A stretch of 64,000 nucleotides of DNA from Bursaphelenchus xylophilus (GCA_904066235.2 CAJFCV020000004.1:5208001-5272000), one strand, 5' to 3'; positions 1 to 14,465 are shown, counted from the stretch's first letter. Program-made: numbers and translations. The notes: generated from the sequence alone by a model not told the origin.

Positions 1-1312
<1,312 letters not shown>

Positions 1313-4300
1313 ACTAGCTATGAAAACATCCATCAAATGAGTGTATGTAAAAAGAAGAGCCAGTCCAAGTCCACTGCCTTGGATCGGGCCGATCTAATTA
1401 AAAGTTTCTGTATATTCAGTTCTTTTTCGAGTCCACCGATGTGTCTCTCATCTCCAGGACTGTATCTATATTATATTTGAATACCTTCATCGTTCTTTTT
1501 GTACATTTTTCTATTTGTTTTTAATATAATAACTGATGTTGTACATAAACCCCTAAGGTGAATGCGTGTGTCGCCCCGAGCGAGTTCCGAGAATCCACGG
1601 ATCCTCCCCCTTTTCATCCGGTCAAGAGTTATTATTGTAGATAAGTATGATAGGAATAAATTTGTTTCCCCAAACTCAGCTTTTCTTCCGTATGAGGGAA
1701 ACATCGGATACTGAACAAACATAAGATGCAAAGTGAACTGGCAAGATGTGAAGGATTGGAAGCTTGTTTCTGATTACATAATCAACATACATAATATAAT
1801 CTAGATGTATGTATTAATGCACTTTGAAAGGTCATTAAAATTAGAGCAAAGTACAACATCAGGGACTGTCCGAAGCACCTGTCGCATCAAGGCCCTTCAC
1901 AAACACATTCCTTAAATTTAAAAGTCTGGATTTGCAAGTAGCGCTAATTCTGTCCTTCCATTAGACCTTCAGATATCAGAGAATGTTGACCGAAGAGAAA
2001 TGAGGACCTCGAATTAGAAATTAATATTATGGGAAAGATTGGGGCGGTAATTTGAGCCCTAAGAGCAAGATTGATCTACTTCAAAATTCATTCAAAAAAG
2101 TGTTGGAGGGGAGTAATTCCATATGCATCATATAATTCGAGGGCTTTGGAGGCTGAGATAGGTGAGAGTTTGTGACTAATTTCTGGCCAAAGTTGGAAGA
2201 AATGTCCACATTGATTATGCATTTCGGTCCGGCGGACAAGAGAAAAAGTTTTTTGGGTTCTTTAGACCCCAACATCAAGTTCAGCAAGTAAAGGACAAGC
2301 CCTGAACCTCCGGTCCTGCACTTTCTGTGTTGCGAAATTCGTGGTTTGCTCTTTTGATGACTGTCAATATGTAATTCCGGGACTGTCCCCTTGCTCTCTA
2401 CGTCCAATCTTCTCTTTGCTTTGGGCTTAACGGCTCAAAATTCGGGCGAAAACTCATCAAGACTTGATTTATGTCCTGGTAACAGTCATCAGGCCATCAA
2501 ATCTGCATAACAACCAGATTGCTCGCTTTCTTTGGACGTGATGAAAAATTGAATGAACGGCCCATTTTCGGTTTCTTTAACGCGAAAAGAAGACTTGTGG
2601 TGAGCGCAAAGCTAGGCCAAGGTCTTACCTATGTAAAAAAGCGGCAAAAAAAGAGCGAGGCCTTTAGGCTAAAAGGGGGTTTTGGCCACAAGTCCTGCAA
2701 AAAAGAGACAGACATCTCTTTCTTCGCCTCCAAAAGGGAAACTCGCTTTTCTCGCCCATCAATACCTCCTTCTTCTCGAATCATTTCGTCGTTATCAGCC
2801 CCATTTCTATTTAAAAATCCCGCTTTGTTTTTTATTCTTTTGGCCCCTCGATTCGAATCAACGTCTTATTTGAATTTAAGAATTTGTAAACTGGTATATA
2901 CATCCAGTTGTATAGAAATTTTTACAGAAATGCCCCTTTAGGGGCGATGACTTAAAATATTTATTATCCTGTCTTACAATTCCAGACTCGACCCTTTGCG
3001 ATTCGAGATTGTAAATTAAGTTAGTTCAGTCTAATGCTTTCGAGAGTTTCTCTGGGCATATGTATCTTGTCGAAGAAGAGGAGCTGCAAATCCAATTCGT
3101 TGGAGCAACTTCTAGATATTGTTTGTTTCTGGAGTCCGTTGAGTTGTAGGTCCCTCAAGAAGGCTTTATTGGCGCAAACGCATCCGAAAATCCATGGCCA
3201 CGGAGCCGACTCGGAAAAGGCCGATCCTTTTTTATCCAGTTAGGTTTTCTGAATGGAAGGGGGAGGGCACAGCGGGAAGACACGGCGTGCTGAAAGGGAA
3301 CGGTGCTCTCTCGGATTGTTACAAGCCTTGTTAATTGTGATCCGGGCCTGGTTAACGAGGCTCCTTATTCGGTCGAAGGGTGGGGTCGGGGTGGGGCTGT
3401 AGCCGGCTAGGCATCGTGCTCGTCTTCTTTTTCTTGCCGTTCTTTTTGTCCCGCTAATTGTCCCGGTCCAAATTCGGTTTTGGCGGGAACCCTGAGGGCT
3501 CAGAAGTCGTGGCCCAGCCAAATCCCATTACCCCGCCGTTATTTGGACGTTTTTTGTGTCTTCGACGTTTTGCCTTCCTCCATCCCGCCTCCCCCTGCTC
3601 CGAGAGGATTTTGACGTTTTTTGGGCAATATAAACGCCGCTGGTTATAGCATCAGATGAAGATATTTTTTCGCAGAAAGTTAAAAGAGCCGGGTTGGTCC
3701 CTGAGGGAAATTTCAACCTTTTTGTTTGCTTTTTTATTTGGCTTTAATGCCGGAAACATTCATAAAACAAGAACTCGCAATAGATTTAAGACATTAATTA
3801 AGAGATTACCTTCTTCTTTTAACCCTTGGACTTCGTGATTTCTTGGAAAATTATTCTCCACTTCCTTTATTTTAGGAAACAATTAGCACAAAGAATTCAC
3901 AGAAGGCTCTTTTGCGTGCTTAAGGTAAAAAGCCAGCAATTTTGGGCATAAACAGACGTGCTTTTCAAAATATGTATAAGCAGTGCCATTATCCTTGTTT
4001 AGAAGCTATCTTATCCAAATTTTTTATGGCATGACTCCGGCCTCTCCGATGATGTCGGAATTGTTTGGGCATGGTGCAAAAGGGTCCCCATTAATCGTCC
4101 TTAATTTGGAATCTTCGCGGAAGACGAACAAATACGAAACGAGCCGGGAAGAGAGGACAATAGGCGAAACAGGGTCTTTTTCCATTCTTCTTCGAGACCA
4201 ATACCCAGGCCAGCCAAAAAAAACTGTGGGGATTTGCATTCGCGGACGTTCTGGCACCCCGACATTTCAACTCAACTCCCCCTGCGGGCATGTTTTTGTT

Positions 4301-5032
4301 GTTTTATTTCCCAAATATCCGGCGTTTTGTATAATCCCAGCCGCGGCCGGGATTTCATTTCACAAAATCTTGGAAGTGGGGATTAGCCGGGATATTTTGT
4401 AACCATTACTTATGATATTATAGTACTCGCGGCATAAAGTTCACATAATTTGCACTACGCGTTTTCCTTATTTTTTCGCACCCGTCGCCGCAACTTTCCG
4501 TTTCCACGCAAGCGATATGCACTTTTTCGCGAGGCGACTCCAAATTTCACTCGCAAAGTCGGCAAAGAAAATTGGCCGAACTTTATGGCAAGAGTAATGT
4601 GCTCAGATAGCCCAGAAATTTGAAATACTTAACGATACTAACATTAAATCAAATCTACACCGCATGCCGTGATTAATTTAACGTTGCAAAAACAACTCTT
4701 GAGGCCATCCCGCTGCTAGTTTTATGGAAATTAAAGGTGTATTCTGGGTGCGGTGTTAGATTGCGCATTGTTTTCTCGGCGGTGCCCCGCTTTCTGGTCT
4801 CAAATAACATTTTCGGCCGGGGCTTAAATGGGCTTGATCTGGTGGTTGTCCCTATTCTGCCCTGAGGGTCCAACCCACATTCCGTTTAATTGCCTTTTTA
4901 GCGGTTTATGTGACTTTTTTTGGAGTGCTTTTTGTTAAGTGAAATGTCCGGCCAAAATTAATTTCACAAATTTTGCCGTGGCTCAGTTTCGTGCAGTATT
5001 TCACATTTATTTTTATTTCGAAATCATTGAAG
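1313..5032. other. Intergenic region, no supported gene
   Basis: About 3.7 kb between the ZCCHC24-like stop and the unc-31 start. It begins with the 3' UTR (AATTAAA near 1396 is a possible cleavage signal) and must hold the unc-31 promoter. Several frames stay open for 60-140 codons, but their products are low in complexity, lack splice continuity and overlap each other on both strands. A repeat related to 430-615 sits at 4440-4600. Confidence 0.6.
4440..4600. repeat. Dispersed repeat copy upstream of unc-31
   Basis: Second copy of the CGC-rich repeat seen at 430-615, in the same orientation. The copies are diverged (my rough impression is around 70 percent over the best 70 bases), so the insertion is old. 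It ends about 430 bp before the unc-31 start and could overlap its promoter. Confidence 0.4.
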
Positions 5033-8000
5033 ATGCTTGGTGCTTCAAGCAGCGATGAGGACGACGATGATATTGTAGAGAATGAGGACAACAACGACGT
5101 CCTGGGAATCCCTCGACCCATCGCCGCCCTCCAGCAAGCTGCTAGCCCGCGATCCAGCTCGCCGGCCCCTTCTGATTCCTTCAGCCAAGCCAACAGCCTC
5201 AAACACAGCGACAGTTCCTTCGCCAAACGAGACCGCAATTCGTTTCGGACAGGGAACGCTCCGCGAAAAGTGAGTTTGTTTGATTATCTTAATCTTCGTT
5301 TTAGAAACCCTCAAGTAGTACTGTAACAAATCGGCCAGTCGCTCAATCATCGCAAGATATCTCAGATGAAGAAGATGAGTGTTACAGTCAGCCGGTGGCT
5401 ACAGATGAACCGAAACTCTCAAAGGAAGAACAGGAACGGAGAAGGTGGGTGCTCCTCTATTACAGGACTGATTTGTAGGGCGGAGGAGGAGGAAGAAGAA
5501 CGTCGGAAAAACCTACAACTTTATGTATTCGTTGCCAAATGTGTTGCATATCATTTCAATGCCAAACAGCCTACAGATATGGCCAAACGACAGCTAAAAA
5601 TAACAAAGCAAGAGTTGGCAAGGATAAAAGATCGTTTCCAGACGTTCCTCAAAGGAGAGACGCAGATTCCGGCAGATGAAGCCTTCACCAAAGCGATCGA
5701 TTCCTACTTCGAAATATTCCTGAAATCCGAACGGGTAGCCAAAGTTGTGCAAGCAGGCGGATTCTCGGCTCACGACTTTAGAGAGGTGTTCAGATGTAAT
5801 GTTGAGAAGAGAATCAGAAGTCTACCAGAGATTGAAGGACTGAGTAAAGAGACTGTTCTCACATCATGGCTATCAAAGTTTGACACAATAATGAAAGGAG
5901 ATGAAGATCAACACGGAAGACAGGCCAGAGGAAGAATGAGAGGGATGAATCAACAGAACGGAGATGCAATAATGTCCAAAGAACAATTGTACGACATGTT
6001 CCAGCAGATTATGAATATAAAAAAGTTCGAACATCAAATCATCTTCAATTCTCTACAACTTGACAATCCTGATGAACAAGCGGCAGCTATTCGCCGAGAA
6101 GTGGCGACAAGGGAAGAAGTTCTCCGAGAAATGCCTAGGGTAAGTTATCTGGATCGCGTAATGCTTAAATTACAGTTGCGTAAAATCATGCCGAAATTTG
6201 TGGTGAAAAACATGGATACCTTATTCATGGATGAGGTCCGGCAGTCGATCAATCAGCTTATCCAGAATCTGGAATCTGTTCCAGTAACGCCCCGAGGGCA
6301 AACACTTAACCGGAAAAAGGACGGTAAAAGTCGATCTCGGTAAGGACGGTCATCTCTCCTCTGTTTTCATTACTTTCGGTCCTCATTTCAATTTCGATTA
6401 TTTCGGTCAGATTTCTCTTAATTTATCTTTTGTTCCGTTTCAGATTCTCGTTCAAAATCAAAAGGTAAAATACTCCTTAAGAAGTTCTATCCTGTCCGTT
6501 CACCTCACAGTCCATCTTTCTTTCCATTAATGTCATCTTTTCTTTCCTGATCACTCTTTCCTGGCCTTCCATTCCTTTGTTCACCACTACCTCAATGTTT
6601 TTGAATCGTTCGCTCAAACAGGTCCTTGTAATTGCCGATGGATTAATCCACATTAACATCAGCAAAACTGGAAAAATAGAAAAACTTAACATACTAACTT
6701 TGAGAATACCGAGCAATTAACAGTTTTGATTACAAGCACCCTTGGTCACTGGTTCCAATCTTTTGTGTTACAGTAAATTGTCTGAAAGCACGATTGGATG
6801 GCACGAGTTTACAGTTTTACTAACCGTTTCCCCACATTGTAAATAACACTGAGAGTTTAAATTCTGATATGATTTGTGAGCCGAATGTAATTGATTAACC
6901 GTTTTTAGATCGCGGAGCATCGAGGACTTGTCCTTGTTCAACAGGTAAGGATCGATCCTTGTTTTCGGTGTGTTTTGCCGGGTTGGGTGGCGATCAGTGT
7001 AGTTAGGCAGTAGCCGTATGTTGTAGTTAGGCAGGGATTGTGCTCGCTTTTGTGATTGATGATTGGCTCGCTTTTAAACTCGCAAAACGCAATCTCAATT
7101 GACAACCGAATATTTAATCAAGTAGATGTTTGACTGTAAATTCCGTTTAGCAGTATCGTACTCCTGGAAATGGCTATATCGTGTCCCCTGTGATATTCGG
7201 TTTATGTTTACTTTATTTTGCTTTCATTGGGTACCGTCTCCATTCCAACCTTCTTGTATATTACCCTTGCATGGCTATCGGCTTATCCTCTTTGTAAAAG
7301 GCTTTCAATTCCTTGTTAGTGTATTATATTCGATTTATCAATATTTCAGTCTAAAACGCCGGACCAGTTCAATGTCGTTGAATAAAGGTGAAAGTGAGGA
7401 TGCAGAAGTTTCGCTGACAAAAAGCGATGTGACACTAAGTTTTAATATGGAGGTCAGTAATCGTAGTATAAAAAAAAGATTGCAATTGCAGGTAGTAGTA
7501 ATGGAAGTGCAAAATTTAAAGTCAGTCCAGCCAAATAGAATTGTTTATTGCACTATGGAAGTGGATCACTGCTCAAAGCTTCAAACAGACCATGCCGAAG
7601 CCTCAAAACCACAGTAAGTCATCAATATTTCTATCTCTCATTTCTCTAGATGGGACACACAGGGCGACTTTACAACCAAACACCCACTGCCCACTGTAAA
7701 AGTGAAGTTATACGCCGAAGTAAAGAATCTAGTGTCATTTGAAGACAAAGAATTGGGGAAAGTGATCATTCAACCCACTCCCAATTGCTCCAGAATCCCC
7801 GAATGGTACAAGATGACAGTCCCGAAGAGTAGTCCAGATCAAGGCCTCAAAATCAGAATTGCTATTCGGGTTGAGAAGCCACCGAATCTGAAGTACTGTG
7901 GATATTGTTATGCTATTGGAAAGATTGCCTGGAAGAAGTGGAAGCGCAGATTTTTCTGTCTAGTACAAGTAAGTCCAGAAGGCGCTATGACTTTTCGGAT

Positions 8001-11000
8001 CAACGATACAATGGATCGCGTTGGTTCCTCGTTATGCATGGGGGAGGCTTAGTTAGTAGAAAAAGCAAGATCGGGTCCTAGGATAGCTTATCACCTATTT
8101 TTGGGTATTTTACATGTAGTCACATCTAAAATATCTAGACAAAAGTTACGGATCTTCTTTTTTTGCCGCAAATTTTTGTCTTTTATATGTTACAATACTG
8201 AGCGTAAAGAAAATTAACGTTTCGCCAACAAAGAACCCACCTGCCCTACGCCCCGTATCGATCGTTTGTGTTGACCCGAACTGTCGTCGACCCGAAAGAC
8301 GCCGTCCATAACTATAAACTTGTCATAATTATGAAATTCGCATGGTGACTTTTAATACTTTGCAGGTGTCCCAGTATGCCTTTGCTATGTGCAGTTATCG
8401 GGAAAAGAAGTCCGATCCCACAGAATTCATCCAACTGGAAGGCTTTACTATCGATTATATGCCAGAACCAGACCAAGGTGAGTATATAACCTTTCAGTAT
8501 AATTTTTTTCGGAGATTGATAATTGGGGAAACTGAAAAATGCTTTTTTCCATATATATGTATTATATAAGTAACTAAGTCATATCAGAAGGTGGAATAGT
8601 AGTATGGCCCGTAATTTGCCCCTTTTTCTTGATTTTTTTGTCACCATACAGTACCCATAATAAAACTCCCTCCATGTTCTGATATCGCTTACATGCAAGA
8701 AAAATGTTTTTCAGTTTTCCCAATTCTCAACTTCCCCAATTTTTTATTTTTCCCCCAATTGACGACGTTCCAAATTTTTTAGATCTATACCCTCAGGGCG
8801 GCAAGTTCTTCTTCACTGCAATCAAAGAAGGAGATGAACTCAAATTTGCGACGGAGGACGAGAATGAGCGTCATTTATGGGTACAAGCGTTGTACCGAGC
8901 CACTGGCCAAGCCTACAAACCAGTGCCACCAAAACAGTCGTCGATTACTCCATCTAAAGCAGTAGCCGATAAAGCCAGCAAACACGGATTAGACGAGTTC
9001 ATCCAAGCCGATCCAGTCATCAACCATGACCATCTTTTTATGAGACTCCAAACGCTGACACTTGATTATCGACTGGCAGAACCAATTTGTTCGTTAGGAT
9101 GGTTCTCTCCGGGCCAGGTATTCGTGTTGGACGAATATTGTGCAAGATACATGGTCAGAGGATGTCATCGACATGTCTCTTTATTAAACGATCTTCTGAA
9201 CAAAGCTAATGATGGGTACCTTGTCGATCCAACTCTAATCCATTACTCTTTCGCTTTTTGTGCTTCTCATGTTCATGGTAATCGGTAAGACAACCAAGGA
9301 GAGTTGCCAGAATGATTATATATTACTTAAGACCGGATGGAGTTGGCACTGTAACATTAGAGGAAAAGGAGAAATTCCAAGACGTGAAAGAGCGACTCAG
9401 AGTACTGCTGGAGAAACAGATAACCAATTTCAGATACTGTTTTCCATTCGGCCGGCCCGAAGGAGCATTAAAAGGAACATTGTCCTTGTTAGAAAGGGTA
9501 AGATTGATAGGCGTTAAATGGAGACAGGGTACATCAAGATGGATGGACTCTTTTCCCTGACATAACAACGCCATAAATTTAATCCTGAATTTAGGTTCTC
9601 ATGAAAGATGTAGTCTCCCCAGTGCCTCCAGAAGAAGTTCGCTCCGTAATCAGAAAGTGCTTATCAGAAGCGGCATTTCTCAATTATAATCGTCTGTGTA
9701 ATGAAGCCTTAATAGCTCGTAAGAAAAATAATCAAATCCGGAAAAGAACAATACAATTATAGAAAGAATGAGCCAAGACGTGAGTCCACAACAACGAATC
9801 GAGGATATGATTCGTATCACCGAACTCTGTATCGATCTTCTCAAAGAAAACGAAGAGCATCACGGCGAGGTAGGTGGCTTCTTTTCTCTGGCCAAGGTGT
9901 GGTTTCCAAGCTTTGGATCAATAATCGTTTCCATAATCTTAACTATTTACATTTCAGCAGCTTCGAGGGGTGAGTGGGCGTTCTATCTTATCCAATACCT
10001 GGTGATACGTAACCTTTTCTTTCGCGATTTATTTACACTTACCCCAGTCAGTCTTGTTACCGTATCCTCGCGTTGTGTATTTCAATATACTTTCACCTGG
10101 AATACGTGACAGACTGATAACGCACCCCATGTTACACCCACCCTCACTAAATCACTGTCACTTGCCCACTGTCACTCTGCACTCTCTTTTCATCACCTGT
10201 TATACTGTATTTCAGGCCTTCGCATGGTTCAGCGATTTGCTGGCGGATCACTCGGAGACATTCTGGTCCTTGTATTCAGTCGATCTGGATGAAGCCCTCA
10301 AAGTCCAACCCCCTGATTCCTGGGATGCCTTCCCGTTATTCCAACTTCTCAACGACTTCTTATGTTCCGAACCCTCACTGAAGATGGGAACATTCCACAA
10401 GACATTGGTGGAGAAATTTGAACCCATGGTGGGCCGATACGTCGACCTCATGGAGCATTCGATATCACAATCGATAGAGAAAGGGTTCTCAAAAGAGAAG
10501 TGGGAACAGCGGAAGGACGGGTGTGCAACCTCGGAGGATATCTACTGGAAGTTGGATGCTCTTCAAGGATTCATTCATGATCTCAATTGGCCTGAGGAGG
10601 ACTTTGCCAAATTTCTGCAGAACCGAATGAAAACTCTGACCAGTGAGATGATTGTAAAGTGCGCTCAATGGTAAGACCATGCAAGAAACGAATAGCCTCC
10701 ACATTTCAGTACATTCCAAGCCTTTGACAATCATATGCAAAGGGCAAAGAAGTCAGTGGAATATGTGCTCGCATCAGAGACTTGTGTTATGATCAATGTA
10801 ATGTTCTCATCAAGACAGCGAGCAGTTAAACTGAGTCTGGATTCTGGAGAGGTACGAAATGTATCATCCGAAGCATTCGCGAATAATTTCAGATCAAATA
10901 CCAATCAAAACTCGACGAAACCCTCGAGACCATGATTCATGACATGGAGACTTGTGTATACGACAAACTCCTGTCAATTTTGGAGTATGTTCTCTCAAAG

Positions 11001-11729
11001 TTAGCCAGATATGATGAAGGAAATCCCATCGGAGCGATCTTGTCGGTAGCCCCAAAACCCGGATTTCTTTTTAACAAAGTGAAAAGCTTCGTAGGAGATC
11101 AATCAAACCACACAAACTCCAACAATTCCGCTGCCTTGACTAACTCACAAAAGGCATCTGCAGCACAAAAAGATTCTGGCCATATCGGAAATCAATATGT
11201 CGCATTTATGACACAATCGGCAGAGCAATTGCAATGTGTGATCACAGATGAAGTCTGGGTGACCAATATCTTTGGGGTAAGTCGATAAAGCCCATAACAA
11301 GACAAGCTAATTCCTTTTTCAGAAGTGGTATGATGGTCAATTGAAAATGATCAACGAGTGGCTAGCTGAGAGAATTCAACAATCTCTGCATCCCTATCAA
11401 CTACAATGTCTCAACTTCATGGTCAAGGTAAGCAAATATCCATTGAAGATATTACTTTTCAGAAAATCCACACGGACTTTGAATTACATGGAATCGAGCC
11501 GGAGCGTCTGGAAACAGGAGTTCTGAAGGCGATCAACCAACGCCTCCAATTGGAGGAGACCAACTGTGCCTTAAATGACCGCAGTATCAGCGGATCTTCG
11601 TCCCATCATGGTGGAAGCAACAATCTCCTCAATCTGGGCAACATCTCCCACGCTTCCCAAGCTGTCTCCAACATGGGGAGCATGGTGGAGGGAGCTGGGG
11701 CCAAGGTGTTCTCCTTGTTCTCCAAATGA
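5033..11729 (+). CDS. unc-31: Calcium-dependent secretion activator CAPS
   Basis: CAPS primes dense-core vesicles for Ca2+-triggered exocytosis at neuronal and endocrine release sites. Exons: 5033-5269, 5305-5444, 5479-6139, 6176-6339, 6909-6944, 7350-7452, 7492-7613, 7650-7968, 8366-8477, 8783-9284, 9332-9497, 9595-9718, 9763-9869, 9958-9969, 10216-10670, 10710-10851, 10893-11276, 11323-11427, 11463-11729; about 1385 aa, near the family's usual length. The start [16 protein letters not shown] matches the acidic CAPS N-terminus. Then come the conserved [10 protein letters not shown] block, a C2 domain (about 440-560, [11 protein letters not shown]), a PH domain (about 570-685, [12 protein letters not shown]) and the MUN/DUF1041 region ([30 protein letters not shown], then [19 protein letters not shown]). 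Introns 1, 2, 3 and 18 are only 34-36 nt. A 21-nt in-frame cassette (6444-6464) and a 12-nt microexon (9958-9969) suggest alternative forms. Identity is near certain; small exons are less sure. Confidence 0.95.
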
Positions 11730-11944
11730 CTTCCTCTTATCATTCTGTCTCAGGAATTCGTTTTAACTCCGGGAGTTACAACAGAAATTCGTACAATGAT
11801 TGTAGGTATAGTATTCAAGTTTGTTCAGGAAAAAATAAGTCTTATTTCCACTTATTAGAACACTTTAGGTGATTCTCTTTTTGCTTTTATCTTCTCACAG
11901 TCGGTTTTCTTAAGCTTCACTATCTAATGCATATAAGTTCTAAG
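11730..11944. other. unc-31 3' flank
   Basis: Probable 3' UTR and start of the intergenic region. No coding signal was seen before the first mobile element begins at 11945. Confidence 0.5.
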
Positions 11945-12108
11945 CAGTGTCGTAGCTGACCAAAAGTTAGGCGGGGGTAGTCACCACGTAAAAAATTTTT
12001 GTCGTACGAATCGCCGTGAAAATTACCTTGGTCTCCCCTTACCATTGTTTTTTCTTCGAACCCCGAGGGGAGGGCCCCCTCTCCACCCCTCCCTCAGCTA
12101 CGCCCCTG
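11945..12108. mobile_element. hAT-like MITE, about 164 bp
   Basis: Ends are inverted repeats: left CAGTGTCGTAGCTGA, right (reverse complement) CAGGGGCGTAGCTGA. The CAGNGNCGTAGC end resembles termini common in hAT elements. The flanking octamers GTTCTAAG and CTTATAAG match at 6 of 8 positions, as expected of an old 8-bp target duplication. The interior is GC-rich and non-coding, so this is a non-autonomous copy. Confidence 0.65.
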
Positions 12109-12559
12109 CTTATAAGGAACCTTCAAATTTAGGTATCAAAATGGCTGTAAACTTGATATTTACCTCGCTCAACTTTCACGCTAACGTCCCTTCTACTCTA
12201 AATCATTCCTAACACCTAACCGGTGATCACTCTAGGCTTTTCTTCGCTTTCACTTTGTAAACCACCTTGAAATCAATCCTTTCAACAACATATGGGTATA
12301 ACATTGCCAATGGTTTAAAACTTTTCAACTGTTATTTCGATCAACATAAATCTATTTACCTACATTTGCGATTTTCCTTCACTTTGCTTGGCGGGCCTGG
12401 TCAAAATTGTCTCGGTATGAAAGGATTCCAGAATTCTTCTCGAATTCTACAGGGTGCACCATTTTTGTGGTCCGGTTTGTATTGGTCATAACTTTTTTAC
12501 AGAGCTCGCCAAAAAATGGACACAAATAAAAACAGTTTATACACGAGTAGGGAAAAAGG
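12109..12559. other. Intergenic spacer between mobile elements
   Basis: About 450 bp of AT-rich sequence without a supportable gene. Frames at 12267-12491 and 12454-12744 are open but show no family resemblance, and the latter runs into a transposon arm. Confidence 0.5.
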
Positions 12560-12718
12560 CTTCGTGGAAATTGGACAGAAATAATTTGGACAGAGCGCGG
12601 AAATTGGACAGGGTGAAATTGGACAGAGTGAAACTCGACAGATTTTTTTCACTGCAAAAAATAAGGCTGACGCGTTTGCGAGCCGCAAGAATTTTGCGCC
12701 GCTCGTTTTTTTTGTTCG

Positions 12719-13917
12719 CACAGGGAACTCAAAATCACTTATAAAAACTTTTATTTACTTATAAAAACTTCAAGTTTTTATAAGTAAATAAAAGTTCTTA
12801 TAAGTGATTTTCAAATCACTTATAGGTAATTTTTATTTTCGGTGCCCGGGAAATTCACTTATAGGTAATTATAAATACTTATAGGTAACAGAAAATTATG
12901 CACAGTGCAGGATAGATAAAAATTTATTCAAACAAAGTAAAAAACAACTTGACTCTGATATATTACCGGTTACACATGTGGTTAGCGCATCTTCTGTGTC
13001 CTGACGGGGCTAACTTGCTTCTGTGCGGATTTTCTATGGGTACTCCTGCGGCTAGATGCACTGAAAATAGTCAAAGATAAAGAAAAAGTAAATAAAATTT
13101 TCGGAGATAGTTTATTATGAGATCTCATTGAACTCGTCTTTTGTGCTTTTCCATCCCAAAAATTAGTTTGAGGTTCAGAAATTTAGCAATGAGATTTCGA
13201 GACATCAAGTTTTTCATTTTGTACTAGGTCCAGGTGAATATTATCAACATACCTGAGGCATCCAAGAGTCATTTTTTCCAGACATTGTGTGCACGTTGCC
13301 CATTTACTTCCTCCACGAAAATTTTGTGATTATCTGAAATAGTGGGTTCACCTGGACCTAGTACAACATAAGAAAACTGTCTTGAAAAGTTTCTGGCCTT
13401 CTGATATGTGGAAGCAGTTTAAAAAACCTACCAAAATCGAGGAAAGAGTTCTTCATCCAAATTCTTGATTGATCATGCTTGTTTCTAGATCTTCCCAGGC
13501 TGTCTGCTCTTCCATTTTGACATGTTTCCTAATCGGGAAGTTTCTTATGTTCCGGATTTTTCATCTACCCACTTTTTACAGTCCTGTAAAAGAAAAAAAA
13601 CTCACTAGAAACCCCTTACCTTGTTCCATCCAACGTTTAAATACCCTCTTTGACCAGTACTGCTACGAAAAACTTAGAATTTCTAAGTCTCGCCCATGCG
13701 TTCAAAAAGCCAAAAGCGTCTTTGGCGCTCAACTGTTTTCTTTTCGGAGTCCTTATTGGTAATTATAAGTAAATAAAAGTTCTTATAAGTAAATAAAATT
13801 TCTTATAAGTAAATGAAAATAGGCCCCGCCTTTTTTTAACTTATAAGTGAATTTTTGGGAAATATTTTTACCTATAAGTAAATAAAAGTTTTTATAAGTA
13901 AAAACGAATCCCCCGTG
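12719..13917. mobile_element. 1.2 kb element inserted in the foldback left arm, with subterminal repeats
   Basis: It interrupts the left arm exactly where the intact right arm reads straight through (GTTCG joined to GAGGG). The ends are inverted: left CACAGGGAAC, right (reverse complement) CACGGGGGAT. About 20 bp in, 27 bases match exactly, beginning ACTTATAAAAAC. Both ends carry several subterminal copies of TTATAAGTAAATAAAAG-like units. CG is duplicated at the junction (2 bp). CAC ends, subterminal repeats and a 2-bp duplication fit CACTA/Mirage-type elements, but that class is inferred. No transposase was found inside. Confidence 0.7.
13221..13364. mobile_element. Small mariner-like MITE, 144 bp
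   Basis: It sits inside the 12719-13917 element. Perfect 18-bp inverted ends read GTACTAGGTCCAGGTGAA on the left and its complement on the right. If the terminal TA is the target duplication, the element proper starts CTAGGTCC, in line with a Tc1/mariner-type non-autonomous copy. It is the third level of nesting. A hairpin of other origin cannot be excluded. Confidence 0.55.
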
Positions 13918-13938
13918 CGGAGGGATTTTGCGCCGCAC

Positions 13939-14465
13939 GTCAAGAAAAAATAAAACAAAAGCGCTCAAGCAATGAAAAATTCTTGGCATTCTGTTTGATC
14001 TCAAAGACAATTTTTTGCGATAAAGATAGCCTGATTACACGATGAAGATGGGGTAGAATGGGGTTATTGCATACATAAATTTGAAGCTGGGCTCCTGCTT
14101 AACCTGAACATATATATTTCATATAAAAAATCGGTCGTCTTCTATCTGTTTGAAGCCTAAACTAACAACGCCTAAAAAATGTTGCGATTTCGAGGATTTC
14201 TCTAAGATTTTCCCTCGCCCCTATTTGAAGTTTCGTGGAAACATAGTCTGGAACAAGGCGGATTTTTTGAGCCTAAAACGAAAAAAATCAAATGAGCCAG
14301 TTTCGAGATAGAAAATCTCTTCATTTTGCGCAATATTTCGCCTTTCCTCTGACCTCGTCCAAAAAAACTGTCATTGAGACGGATTTTTTGGACACTTCCG
14401 TAAGCGGAAACAGAATGCCAACTTTCGTGTTGATACATAACCCTTTGAGCGCAAAATCTTGACGT
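13939..14465. mobile_element. Second insertion in the foldback left arm, 527 bp
   Basis: It interrupts the left arm where the right arm is continuous. GCGCCGCAC is present on both sides (13930-13938 and 14466-14474) but once in the intact arm, so it is a 9-bp target duplication, or a shorter one (CGCCG) if the ends are CACGTCAAGA. The termini GTCAAG and CTTGAC are inverted. The interior is AT-rich with no convincing coding. A 9-bp duplication would suit Mutator-like elements; the class is unproven. Confidence 0.65.

Noticed and set aside
2519..2941. 140-codon frame on the plus strand
   Set aside because: No motif and no splice partners; it begins in a near-stop context and has the composition of non-coding DNA.
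12740..13905. Tandem-looking TTATAAGTAAATAAAAG units, CRISPR-like at first glance
   Set aside because: Units are in both orientations, uneven in spacing and concentrated at the two ends of one inserted element; this is a eukaryotic transposon subterminal repeat, not a CRISPR array.
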